A DNA stretch of 64,000 bases from Rhizophagus clarus (taxonomy: Eukaryota; Glomeromycota; Glomeromycetes; Glomerales; Glomeraceae). Of the stretch, positions 34,094-45,049 are shown in pieces; the first letter of the stretch is position 1; every line of letters starts with the position of its first letter. The notes under the pieces were generated by a model. It worked only from the letters and a program-made list of their open reading frames with translations, was not told where the DNA came from and made no database searches. A program made the translations under genes and the position numbers. The stretch spans positions 620,001 to 684,000 of the forward strand of contig BLAL01000334.1 of assembly GCA_015698045.1 (NCBI GenBank), in the 5' to 3' direction.

Positions 34094-35483
34094 TGCCCAA
34101 ATAGCGTCGTGGTGCACACAATATGAACAACATGTTCTTGCTTTGCTCGACGAAAATTTTCAACATATTACAAGTGGCACTGCCCAGGAACAAGGCAAAA
34201 GGTTAATAAAGACCTTTGGCGCTGCTGCTGAACCTGTAAGATACAAAGACATATCACGCAAAACAAACATTCCAAACACACTGGTTTCTTTGATAATACA
34301 CTCAGGCCTAAGGATTTTTGAAGCTTTTCTTCACCAGCCTGAATTTTTTCAAAAAATATCGTCCAACTTGGAGGAAAAAGTGGGCGGTCCAGTTGCAGAT
34401 GGAATTTCACGTGATATACAGAATCTGGTAAATTCTGGTGACTCACACCTAGTTACACCACTGATAATACCTGAATTAGGAATATCTCAGCCTGGTACCT
34501 CCTCAAAATCGCCGATTATGCCCGAGCAGCGACCGCCTACAGCTGATGAGGAATTGATTGACGTAAACATGGAGAACGCCAATGATGAGACTCTTATACC
34601 TCTGCAACCTTCTGGTAGTAGTAATACTACACCAAAAGACAAGAAGAAAAAGAAGGTTACAGATAAATCGGTGGAAAAAATATTCGTAGATACTAACATT
34701 TCTGATGAAAAAGTTAATAACATTAGGGATATCTTCGTTTATGACGTACCCTCAAGTTGGTCCCACAAAAAAATACTTGCCGAACTTAAAGCGTGGGGAG
34801 ATCCTATCTTGATGACTGTGAAGAAGCAAAGGAAATACCAAACGCTTCGAATCAAAATATGTCTCTCAACTTTCGCACTCGCTTCCTTCAAACAGGGGAT
34901 ATGGCAATACTCCCTTGGTGATATATCTGTACGTTGGTTCCCTGGAAACTGGTCACTACACCAAAGGAAAAAAAGAGAACAGTTTCGCTTATACCTTAAT
35001 GATTTACCTCAAGAATCTCGTTATTGGTCAACATGGGAACGCACTGCTCCTTCTCAGGAAATGTTTGGTAATTTACCAATCAAAGCAATTAAACATTTTG
35101 AAACAGGTGGAAAGGCCTCGATTGTAGTCTTCTTCGAAAAATATGAGGATGTGGAAATCTGTAGGAGAACCAGATTTAATTTCAATCACAACGATGTTGA
35201 CTACTCTCTCCCATGGTGTTCGGCTTCCCTTACTGCCTTACAAACAAAAAAGTCCAAGGATTCCTCTGGTTCGACTAAGAAGTCCAAAAGTAAAGACTCC
35301 TCTAAGAAGACCAAGAATTCTAGTTCCTCAAAAACTCACTCGGCTAATTCTAAACCTAACAAGGACAAGACGAAGACTTCGAAAAAGTCAAAAGACAAGA
35401 AGAAGAAGAAGTCCTCGGGCAAGAAGACTAACGATAAGATGGATGTTGTCAAACTCTTGCTAACTCTAATATCTAAATTTTAG
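34094..35483 (+). CDS. RRM-like ORF1-type retroposon protein (5'-truncated)
   Basis: The frame is open from the first bases of the insertion (reading AQIASWCTQYEQHVLALLDE before 34143) with no in-frame ATG, so the true start was lost on insertion. About 460 codons remain. The middle part (from DIFVYDVPSSWSHKKIL through ISVRWFPGNW) has the beta-alpha-beta look of an RRM fold, expected to bind the element's RNA. Next come a WCSAS block and a long Lys/Ser-rich tail (about residues 370-435). Upstream of the RRM lie low-complexity and basic segments (KDKKKKKVTDK). The same family is seen in pieces at 48519-50136. Codon use is less AT-biased than the surroundings, as expected for a recent arrival. 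No host function is implied. Confidence 0.75.
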
Positions 35484-35760
35484 TCATAGATAGTGTTTTA
35501 ATTTTTTTTTTGGGTTGGGTTCTGTGTTGGATAGGTTGCTACAATTTTCTTCCTTAATTGGAAATTGGGACTTTGGTCCAACCGGTCATCCTGTTTCGAT
35601 GGGATTGGAGTCTGCTTGATTCTAGCTACTTTCTCGGAGTTGGTTTCGATATAGTTAGTCTTTTTTGTACTCTTGACGTCACCCTAAGGGCATTTACTTA
35701 ATAAAGTAATTGGTTTCTAAAAATAAAAATAAAAATAAAAATAAAATAAAAAATAAAAAA
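34094..35760 (+). mobile_element. ORF1-only poly(A) retroposon, copy 1
   Basis: The perfect 16-bp duplication ATAGTAATAGTAAATT flanks it (34078-34093 and 35761-35776). The 3' end is an A-rich tail with AAAAT units (35719-35760), and AATAAA lies near 35700. The insertion holds one ORF1-type frame plus a 230-bp 3' untranslated part, and no reverse transcriptase. It is 5'-truncated inside the frame. The duplication is perfect and the frame open, so it is young. Confidence 0.88.
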
Positions 35761-35776
35761 ATAGTAATAGTAAATT

Positions 35777-36100
35777 AATTTTTTATATCATTGTAAAAAA
35801 AAATTGTGAAATTAATTCATTAAATATTAATAAATTAATAATATAAAATGATATACAACTTCAGAATTTTTAATTTTAATTAATATTAATATAATATTAA
35901 TATACTAGTATTGCTATTTTAAAAATAGCTTTAAAATTTGGAATTTTTTATAAATATTATTATATTTAGATTTATAAAAATTAACAGTTACTGGAAATGT
36001 CACAAAAAAATAAGACAAATTTTTTTTATTAAGGTTAGCAAAAAAAAATTTGTGGCACAGTATCCTCTTCAAATGTATAGCGCATGTATATAATTAAAGT
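35777..36100. other. Non-coding AT-rich stretch
   Basis: No gene or repeat recognised between the retroposon and the inverted-repeat element. Confidence 0.4.
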
Positions 36101-36106
36101 TGGCCA

Positions 36107-38270
36107 AAATTAATTAAGTCTGGTTAAATTTGCTGATCAATAATTCATAATTCTGGCCAAAATTTTGCTAATTCTGGCCAACCTCGTAATTTCGGCCTAA
36201 ATTAAGTTAAAATTGAAAAAATACAGATCAAATATAGCATTACATTTATATAATATAGTACTTTAATTTAAAAGCAAAAATATAAACTTATTAAGTGCCT
36301 TTACGATTTTATAAAAAAAAATTCCCATTTAATCTTTATTATTCAACTTGAATCTTTATTTAAAAATAGTCTATTTTCTTTATTAAAATAATAAAAAATT
36401 AAAGATCGGAAATTAATACCGTTACAAAAAATGCTAATTCCCCCATAAGTATTAATCATCACATTATAAAATTTGATATACAAGTAATTTAGACCCTCCT
36501 GAACAATATTACTTAAGCAATAAAAGGCAATTTACTTTGACCAAAGTGTTGAAATTATGCTCTAAAATTTCTAAATGAGTGAGAAAATATAAACGTTAAT
36601 TTCTCTATATATATTAATCATAGTATTATAAAATTTAAGATACGAATAGATCTAACCTGCCTAAATAACTCTACTTAAGCAACAAAATGTAGTTTACTTT
36701 GATCAAAGTATTGAAATTACGCTCTGAAGTCACTAAACAGATGTAAAAAAATTTAGAAATTGAAAATTAGTGCAGTTTTGTAAAATATATATTACTCTAT
36801 GAATGTTTATTATATACTTAAAAAATTTATAATATAAATATATTTGACACTTCTGAACAACATAATATAAGCCGCAGTAAGCAATTTCATTTTGCCAATG
36901 TACCAAAATTACGCTCTAAATATGTAAAATAGATTTAGTTGTCAGTTCCATTATAAAAACGCGAGTTTTTTTTCAAATATTATACCTATATTTATAAAAT
37001 TTAAGATCCAAGTATTTTGGATTTTGCTAAACAACTTTACTTAAGCAATAAAAGGTACTTTACTTTGATCAAGGTGATGAAATTTTGTTCTAAAAATTTA
37101 TGTATATTTAAAAATAATGTGTTTTTTTTAGTTTTTCATGTTTTATACAAAATCTACCTGAATAACCGCTATTACAAGCTTAGAAAAACTTTTTCTACTC
37201 GTAAAATTACATATATTTTTACTTTTAAAACTGCATATTTTTTTATTTCTCAACTTCAATCTTGAAAAAAGTGTGTTTTTAAGGAGAGTTTTTCGTACGT
37301 TATAAAAAAAAATTTTATTATTCAAGATCGGAAAGTAAGAATAGAAATTGATAGAACACATGATAATCTATCAATTTCTTAATTTGTATAAGTGTAGTAC
37401 ATTAAAAAATTTAATGTTTAACTACTAAATGAAGTAATGCGATTGATGTTATACAAGATAATTTTAATATGAAAATGATCTGCATGTGACATTTCCGGTG
37501 ACTGTTAAAATATAAATTATTGCCAACCCTTATGAATAACTTCTTAAAGTTAACAAGTTGATTTAAAATAAAAAAAATTATACTTTAAAATTAAAATTAC
37601 TTAAACGATAAATAATTAAAAGTACAAAAGTTAGTCACATTCCACGAATATTAATCCAATCATTCTAATATTTTTATTATAGGTAGATTCGATCTCGCTG
37701 AACAACCTTACTTAAGTGAAAAAAGGTGATTTCATTTGACCAAAGTAGTGAAATCACACTCTGAAGCTGCAATATGGGTTTTTGCAAAAAAATTGATAAT
37801 ACAAAAATAGTCAATACTTCATAAATATTAGTCCAATCATTATAAAAATTTATACACAGGTAGATTCGATATCACTGAACAACTTTTTAAACATAAAAAA
37901 AGTAATTTCATTTGACCAAAGTGATATTATTACGTCCTGAAGTTAAAAGAGAAAAAAAATTTTTTTGGAGTTAGTACTGTTTAAAAAATATAATTATCTT
38001 CACAAATATTATACTTAGAATCATAAAAATTGAAATACAAATACTTTTTACAACTACTGAACAATTTACTTAAACATAAAAAACATATCGGCAAATTTGT
38101 TTCATCGCCCAAATATGTTGAATTTTATACTAATAAAGATTAACTAAAATTAGAATATGTAATACAATAACCTGAAAAGCAAAATCAATTTTTAAAAAGT
38201 ACGGTTTAGGGCAATTTAAAGTTTGGCCAGAATTAGCGTAATTTTAGCCAAATTTAACGTAACATTAAAT
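36107..38270. mobile_element. Candidate element: tandem array between GGCCA inverted repeats
   Basis: Both borders carry several GGCCAAAATTA/TTGGCCA words. The 15-mer GCTAATTCTGGCCAA at 36167-36181 is repeated inverted at 38223-38237, and AAATTTGGCTAAAATTA-like words flank both. Between them lies the degenerate tandem array. No coding sequence and no clear target duplication were found, so element status is inferred. Confidence 0.45.
36420..38130. repeat. Degenerate satellite-like tandem repeat, ~160-190 bp unit
   Basis: A unit reading CTGAACAA..TTACTTAAGCAATAAAAGGYAATTT, then ACTTTGACCAAAGTGTTGAAAT and ACGCTCTGAAG, recurs. Anchor positions are about 36511, 36673, 36865, 37039, 37710, 37885 and 38068. 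Steps are 162, 192, 174, (671, about four units), 175 and 183 bp. The units are strongly diverged, so the array is old. Confidence 0.8.
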
Positions 38271-38580
38271 CAGTAAATAGACAATGCGAAGATTTTTAAA
38301 AAGCAATTATTAATAAAACAAATTAGTACTAAGTAAATACCAATAAAGATTATCACAATAATGCAACAATTAATGTAATTTATTTAGGTATTCAGAATTT
38401 TTATTTAGTTTGTAATTATATTGTAAACAATTACTAGGAAAACTACGCCTTTACTACATGTATAACTAAAACTCTTTTCATAGTACATAGAAAAATATTA
38501 AAAATTCCATAATATAACTTAATTATTTATATTCAAAAATTTGTTTAACAGGTTAAATTGTCCTTTAAAAATTAACTATT
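38271..38580. other. Non-coding AT-rich stretch
   Basis: Nothing recognised until the word TATTTATTTTTAACATAA near 38578. That word is also found at the start of the purine-rich core of element C (about 21002). Confidence 0.35.
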
Positions 38581-38984
38581 TATTTTTAACATAATAGATA
38601 ACTAGTAATGTTTATGTAAGAAAAGTCTAACAATAATGATAGGAAAAAAGCAGTAGTGAGAATAATAGTGGAAATAATAATGAGAAATAAAAAAAACAAT
38701 GGGGAATGGTAAAAGATAAGAAAATATAAAGGAGAAAAAGCAGAAAGGAAATAAACAAATAAACAAAAGAGAATTAAAGTGAAGAAAAAACAGGGAAAGA
38801 GAAAATGAAGAAAAGAGTATAAACAAAAGGAAAGAGAACAAAACCAGAAAAGGAAGAAAAACAAAAATAAAAAAAAAAGAACAAAATAAAGATAGAAGAG
38901 AACGAAAATAAAGTGGAGGAGTAAAAATAAAGTAAAGAGAAACAAAAATAAGGTAAAGAGGAACGAAAATAAGTGAGAAGGAAT

Positions 38985-40425
38985 GAAGAGGAACAAAAAT
39001 AAGTGAAGAGAAACAAAAATAAGTGAAGAGGAACAAAAATAAGTGAAGAGGAACAAAAATAAGTGAAGAGGAACAAAAATAAGTGAAGAGGAACAAAAAT
39101 AAGTGAAGAGGAACAAAAATAAGTGAAGAGGAACAAAATAAGTGAAGAGGAACAAAAATAAGTGAAGAGGAACAAAAATAAGTGAAGAGGAACAAAAATA
39201 AGTGAAGAGGAACAAAAATAAGTGAAGAGGAACAAAAATAAGTGAAGAGGAACAAAAATAAGTGAAGAGGAACAAAAATAAGTGAAGAGGAACAAAAATA
39301 AGTGAAGAGGAACAAAAATAAGTGAAGAGGAACAAAAATAAGTGAAGAGGAACAAAAATAAGTGAAGAGGAACAAAAATAAGTGAAGAGGAACAAAAATA
39401 AGTGAAGAGGAACAAAAATAAGTGAAGAGGAACAAAAATAAGTGAAGAGGAACAAAAATAAGTGAAGAGGAACAAAAATAAGTGAAGAGGAACAAAAATA
39501 AGTGAAGAGGAACAAAAATAAGTGAAGAGGAACAAAAATAAGTGAAGAGGAACAAAAATAAGTGAAGAGGAACAAAAATAAGTGAAGAGGAACAAAAATA
39601 AGTGAAGAGGAACAAAAATAAGTGAAGAGGAACAAAAATAAGTGAAGAGGAACAAAAATAAGTGAAGAGGAACAAAAATAAGTGAAGAGGAACAAAAATA
39701 AGTGAAGAGGAACAAAAATAAGTGAAGAGGAACAAAAATAAGTGAAGAGGAACAAAAATAAGTGAAGAGGAACAAAAATAAGTGAAGAGGAACAAAAATA
39801 AGTGAAGAGGAACAAAAATAAGTGAAGAGGAACAAAAATAAGTGAAGAGGAACAAAAATAAGTGAAGAGGAACAAAAATAAGTGAAGAGGAACAAAAATA
39901 AGTGAAGAGGAACAAAAATAAGTGAAGAGGAACAAAAATAAGTGAAGAGGAACAAAAATAAGTGAAGAGGAACAAAAATAAGTGAAGAGGAACAAAAATA
40001 AGTGAAGAGGAACAAAAATAAGTGAAGAGGAACAAAAATAAGTGAAGAGGAACAAAAATAAGTGAAGAGGAACAAAAATAAGTGAAGAGGAACAAAAATA
40101 AGTGAAGAGGAACAAAAATAAGTGAAGAGGAACAAAAATAAGTGAAGAGGAACAAAAATAAGTGAAGAGGAACAAAAATAAGTGAAGAGGAACAAAAATA
40201 AGTGAAGAGGAACAAAAATAAGTGAAGAGGAACAAAAATAAGTGAAGAGGAACAAAAATAAGTGAAGAGGAACAAAAATAAGTGAAGAGGAACAAAAATA
40301 AGTGAAGAGGAACAAAAATAAGTGAAGAGGAACAAAAATAAGTGAAGAGGAACAAAAATAAGTGAAGAGAAACAAAAATAAGTGAAGAGGAACAAAAATA
40401 AGTGAAGAGGAATGAAAATAAGGTG
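38985..40425. repeat. 20-bp minisatellite, about 70 copies
   Basis: The unit is AGTGAAGAGGAACAAAAATA. From about 39141 to 40370 the units are essentially identical; one 19-bp unit sits near 39130. Edge units differ (GAACGAAAATAAGG, GAATGAAAATA), as expected when unequal exchange homogenises the centre. The minus strand has no stop in any frame because 20 bp shifts through all frames and TATTTTTGTTCCTCTTCACT contains none. Confidence 0.97.
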
Positions 40426-40870
40426 AAGAGAAACGAAAATAAGGTAAAGAGGAATGAAAATATGGTGAAGAGGAATGAAAATATGGTGAAGAGGAACAAA
40501 AATAAGGTAAAGAGGAACGAAAATAAGGTGAAGAGGAATGAAAATAAGTGAAGAAGAACAAAAATAAAGACAAAAAGGAATAAAAATAAAGATATTTCAA
40601 AGAAAACGAAGATGAAAAAAAGAAATAAAGATGAAAGAAATAAAACAAAAATGAAGGAAATAAAACGAAGATGAGGGAATAAATAAAGAAATAAAGGAAC
40701 CAAAGGCAGATAAATAAGAAGAAAGAGAAAGTAGATGAAAACAAAAGATAACAAAAGGAAGGAAAGTGAAAAACCAAAATCTAAAACCCATAAAGAAGAA
40801 TAAATAAAGTTAATAAAAACAAAATATAAAAACAAACAAAAAAGAAAAAAAAAGAAAAAAAAAAGCATAC

Positions 40871-41247
40871 CCTATTCGTAAAACTAAAAGGCTAAAGATC
40901 TAAAAAAAAAGAAATTGAAACGAGAAGAAAACTAAAAACAAAAAAAAAGTATAAAAAACAAAATATAAAAAACTAATACAAAAATAAGACGAAAGTATAA
41001 AGAAATAACATATCTTTAACGCAAAATCAGAAAACTTAAAACCCAAAAGAAAGAAATAAATTAGAAATGAACAAAAAAAAATATTAACAAAATAAAGAGA
41101 AAAACCTGTAAAACTAAAAGATCTTAAAAATCCTAAGAAGATAAAAGAAATAAAAAAGAAATTAAAAATGGGAATAAGAAGAAAAAATATAAAGGAATGG
41201 AATAAAACAGTAAAAACATACCTGGTTTTTGTAGAAAAATATCATGC
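40871..41247 (-). other. Series of microexon-like blocks in element D
   Basis: On the minus strand the blocks are 41222-41247 (26 nt, contains ATG), 41106-41132 (27 nt), about 41014-41043 (matching the 32-nt block of element C, but followed by ATATGT instead of GTATGT) and 40871-40891 (21 nt, matching the 21-nt block of C). Each follows a T-rich tract, and most are followed by a GT donor-like word. Confidence 0.4.
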
Positions 41248-41250
41248 CTA

Positions 41251-41705
41251 AAAAAAAAGATGCAAATAATTACATTGGGTCACCAATTCCATTTTTCCCA
41301 AAAAAAAATATTAAAAAAAAAAAAAATGAAATTTTTTTTTTTCAGTATTCTTTTTTTTTTTTAACAAAATGCTTTTTTTCTTTTTGTATATATTTCAGTT
41401 TGGAAATGATCATCAGAGATATTACTAAATTTAGGTCAAATACAGATTTCAAAAAAGCCACATGCTACAATTACCACGTATGCCACATGGCACAAATTTT
41501 GATCTGATAGTTTATTTTTATCAATCATAACATAGCCACATCAGTTTTTTTATCACACTTCGCTTATTTTTTTTTATATTTTAATGTTTTAATTTTAATA
41601 AACTTTCACTTATATTATTTTGTTGCTTATAATTTTTATTATTCATATAATTTTTTAAAATATTTACGTCTAATGGTCTAAGTGTAGTAGCATAAAATAT
41701 AAACT
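41251..41705. other. Non-coding stretch
   Basis: No gene seen. A/T homopolymer runs lie at 41290-41400. A plus-strand frame from 41244 is low in complexity and was not accepted. Confidence 0.4.
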
Positions 41706-44121
41706 ATGATAGAAGAAAGCACCTATCCTAAAAGTTCATTTATTAAGCTTTTTGATAATAAAAGAACCTTTTTTTATGAGATCATAAAAGAAGGAACATA
41801 TTCTCTCACAGAACAACTTTATTATATCAGATATTCAAAACACCTAATTCCTCATAATTATATTGTTAGAACTCAATACGGAAAAGCAAAGCATATAGTT
41901 GAATGTTCAATTGAATATGTAGAGAAAAAGCCTTTATACAAAGTTTACTTTAGGATTAATTTTGCAAGAGAAGTACGATCCTGGGAGTCTACAACAGATG
42001 CTGCTTGCAAGTATTATCAGGTACACTTTAACTTTTTAAAAATATTTTTGATGTTGAAAACAAGTACTAATGTATACTATTAGAAGTTTAATGAAATGGG
42101 TGAAATGGATGAAAATCAAAATAGAAATCAGTCAAATAAAGAAAATAACAGAAAAATGTCTGGTCCTTTACTTTTTAGTCTCAAGCTACTTAGTGTTGAA
42201 CAAGTACGAAGGACAATGTCTTTAGATCATAAAATTTGACCATTTAATGATCTTGGTAATTCTCAAAAACGTCGCAAGATACTTGGGTTATCACAGTATG
42301 TTTTAGATATTGTTGAAAAAGAAAAAGGCAATACGTTTCATCCAGATGATCAGATAAAACTTAAACGAATAAAATTTGAGACTTATGATCATTCATATAA
42401 TATTAATTTTGGAAAGTTAGATAGAGTAGAAGAAACAAAAAAAATTGAAGCAATTGTGAAATCTTTAGATAAAGGGCATATTTCAAGAGAAGCTTATCAA
42501 TCTTTAGCACGAATTGAAGATCTTCCACGTGAAAAGGTAGTATATGATATGTGATAAAAAATTAATGTGGAAGTGAAAAAAAAGGTTCCAATAACTCTTG
42601 TTGATTTGTCACAACCATCTGTATTTGAACTAATCACTGAAGAACCTGAAATCGGGAAAAAAAACCATATTATTCCTATTTCCTCCCCATGGAATAAATG
42701 AGTAATCCCCAGGAGCGTGTCACTCATTAATATAACATATGATTAACTATTTTAAACTAAAATTAGAGATTTCCCGGCTATCTATATGAGACCGGGGAAT
42801 AAGTATTATTGATGGTGCAATTATTTTAAATATGTTAGAATCAGTTGGAAAAGAAGGTTAGTGTCGTATAACAAATATTTTAAATTATATAATACCATTA
42901 TATGTCAAAAAAGGAATTTTAATTCCTAGAAGATCAATTTTACATATTCAGATCTCAGGTGATGGATGTAATGTGGGTCGCAAATTGAAACATGTGATGA
43001 TAACTATGACATTATTAAATGATTTAGATGGTTTACAAAAACCAGATAATCACTATACTTTGGTTTTATATCCAGGTGCTGAGACATATGAGTCTCTTAA
43101 AAATGCATTAACTCCTTTAATTTCTGATTTGTGTATATTAAAGGAGAGAGGTTTTAAACAAACAGATGGTAATCATTAGTCAGTTGAATTGTATTTCAGC
43201 TCTGATTAGAAGTTTTTGGCAACTTGCTTGGGAATGAAAGCTACTAACGCAGTACACTTCTGTCTTTGGTGTGATTGCAGCAAAAATGATATTAATACTA
43301 CATCAAAAACAATCAACAAATCAATGGATAATATTAAAGCTAATTACAATCAAATAAATGGCCATATAAGAGAACCATTATTCCATATGATATCATTAAA
43401 AAATTGGGTGGTTGATGAATTGCACATTTTTTTACGAATAATGGATAGATTGTGGGAACTAATGATTTCTGATCTTTGTCGTAAAACTACCGATGAAGAG
43501 GTTTGGAAAAATAAAGTCTTATTGAAAATGAAAAGACTCAATATATCTTTTTAATTTTAGCACGAAAAAAATACAAATAATCTATCATATACTTCTCTCA
43601 TGGACCCAGATAAATTAAAAATTCTTAAAGAATTTGATCTTTTTGCCATTTTTCAGTCAATAACACGAGCTATACAAATTCGTGCCTTGTGGGATCAATT
43701 TAGTGAATTATATCATTTAATACAAGACAAGAATATAACAGGTGAATTTTTTCGTTATAAGGCTAAATCTTGGCTAGATGCATTTACAGCCCCTTCCATA
43801 GGACATCCAAACAGAAGCGATTTTGTTAGAAGCATGTATCGTGTTCAAGATATAATACCATACATTCACGTATTGTGCAATCATGTTGCTGAATTTCTTG
43901 AAATCCATCATAAGTTTGGATTATCTGCATTTTCCTGTTCAGCAGTAGAGAAAAAAAACCATATGCAAGTATGCCTTTATTTTCAAAATACATTAAAAGA
44001 TGGTGGAAATGAAAATTCCCAAAAATCAGCAATTTTGGAGATGTTAGAGCATGAAAATTGGCAATTATATTTTGATTCAAATAGTGTTCCTAGTTTTCTT
44101 AAAAAATCAAAAAAAATATAG
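41706..44121 (+). pseudogene. Transposase-like gene (SDG..VGRK..KHVM family), decayed
   Basis: Exon 1 (41706-42020, MIEESTYPKSSFIKLF) joins exon 2 in phase 0 over a 63-bp intron (42021-42083, GTACAC...ATTAG). Exon 2 reads on through LGLSQYVLDIVEKEKG and ISREAYQSLARIEDLPRE. Later blocks are QISGDGCNVGRKLKHVMI (near 42955), CLGMKATNAVHFCLWCDC (43220), WVVDELHIFLRIMDRLW (43400) and the open piece 43600-44121. These motifs match a large family in Glomeromycotina and basal animals, thought to be KDZ/Plavaka-like transposases; I am not sure of the class. In-frame stops (for example TGA near 42237, TGA and TAA near 42554) and a short insertion near 42690-42800 make it dead. The expected size is above 650 codons. 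Confidence 0.6.
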
Positions 44122-44425
44122 GTTACAGTAGTAGAATTTATCTTTAGCAAATAAAAAAAGTATTTTCGTGATTAAGTAGAAAAAAAATTTTCAATTGAAC
44201 TAATTTTATCTATTTTATTTAATTTTTTTTGCTTATAAAACTTATACTATCCATCATACAATAGTTACGAAATAATAATGATTCGTGACTATATAATATA
44301 ATTAATGCGAACCTATCTAATTTGAGATGATACAATTAAATGACAAAAATACTGGGTTTCCAGAAAAAAAAAAGAGTAAAGGTCGAACATGAAGTTTATT
44401 TATTTACATATTACATAAATTCAAA
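44122..44425. other. Spacer between convergent genes
   Basis: AT-rich. No regulatory signal recognised beyond AATAAA-like words usable as poly(A) signals on either strand. Confidence 0.4.
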
Positions 44426-45049
44426 CTATATTTGACATTGATTTAAAAAAAAATGAAACTGAGCTGAACCAGCTTCAAACTTATGATTCTCTTTATCTTT
44501 GCCACCCGTTACCTTCCATTGAACAGTCATTTCTCCATTAACCAATAGTTTTTTTTTAGATTTTATTGCATTTTGTGCATTTTGTTCATAATTGCCATTT
44601 TCACTCTCAGGCATATACAAATGAACAAAACTTAACTGACCTTCTCCATAATTACGTTCCCCCCAATTTTCATCATCCAAAATTTTTCCAACTTTTTCAA
44701 AAGCTTTTTTTCCCTTAAAACTACATAAATAAGATGAACCACAGGGAGAATAGCATGTTATATGGTTTTTAAAAATACCAACAAAAGCATCTTCGCTGCA
44801 ATGTATTGAAAATACTTGTTTCCCAACAGCTGTGTAATGGTTTTTAAGGCGTTTTTGTAATTCTTTAATTATGGTTTTTTTCAAATGTGAAAGTTCAGAG
44901 TCTGGAACTGGTTGAATATGTGAAGGAAGTGTATTGTAAGACGTGTGTTTTAGTGTTTCGTGTCGTTGAAGTCCTGAACGATTTTTAAACCCTTTAACAT
45001 ACCTTTTGCAAATTGAACAGTATAACTTAGTTGAATCTTGCATAGACAT
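44426..45049 (-). CDS. C2H2 zinc-finger protein of a multi-copy family, intact
   Basis: A 207-codon frame with ATG at 45049 and a stop at 44426. Residues about 10-35 hold one C2H2 finger (YCSICKRYVKGF...LQRHETLKH), so it probably binds DNA or RNA. The rest (LPSHIQPVPDSELSHLKK, then a region ending FEAGSAQFHFFLNQCQI) has no domain I recognise. From memory near-identical proteins are repeated in Rhizophagus-type genomes, which suggests an element-borne or selfishly spread gene. It converges on the dead transposase-like gene 300 bp away. Unlike that neighbour it has no stop or frame change, so it is either young or under selection. Confidence 0.65.
   Translation of the reverse strand: MSMQDSTKLYCSICKRYVKGFKNRSGLQRHETLKHTSYNTLPSHIQPVPDSELSHLKKTIIKELQKRLKNHYTAVGKQVFSIHCSEDAFVGIFKNHITCYSPCGSSYLCSFKGKKAFEKVGKILDDENWGERNYGEGQLSFVHLYMPESENGNYEQNAQNAIKSKKKLLVNGEMTVQWKVTGGKDKENHKFEAGSAQFHFFLNQCQI

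Larger units (their letters stand above)
38580..41250. mobile_element. Purine-rich element D, related to element C
   Basis: It shares with element C the left junction text (TATTTATYTTTAACATAA, then ACTAGTAATG), the almost pure A/G plus strand, and the microexon-like cassettes at its right end. Its outer ends were not found, so only the shared part is marked. Long minus-strand frames across it (up to 760 codons of FLFTYFCSSSLIFVPLHL repeats) are by-products of the repeat and not taken as genes. Confidence 0.5.

Noticed and set aside
38985-40425. Possible CRISPR-like array
   Set aside because: Units are contiguous 20-bp repeats without unique spacers, in a eukaryotic setting with no cas genes.
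38586-40868. Minus-strand frames of 760, 667 and 597 codons of FLFTYFCSSSLIFVPLHL repeats, looking like a huge membrane protein
   Set aside because: The 20-bp unit contains no stop in any frame on that strand, so all three frames stay open. The hydrophobic look follows from the T/C-rich strand.
41014-41050. AT-AC type intron at the cassette with ATATGT donor
   Set aside because: The counterpart in element C has GTATGT, so a simple G-to-A change is the more likely explanation.
36107-41250. One single large element spanning the satellite array and element D
   Set aside because: No counterpart of the GGCCA-rich border was found to the right of 41250, and element D has its own relation to element C.
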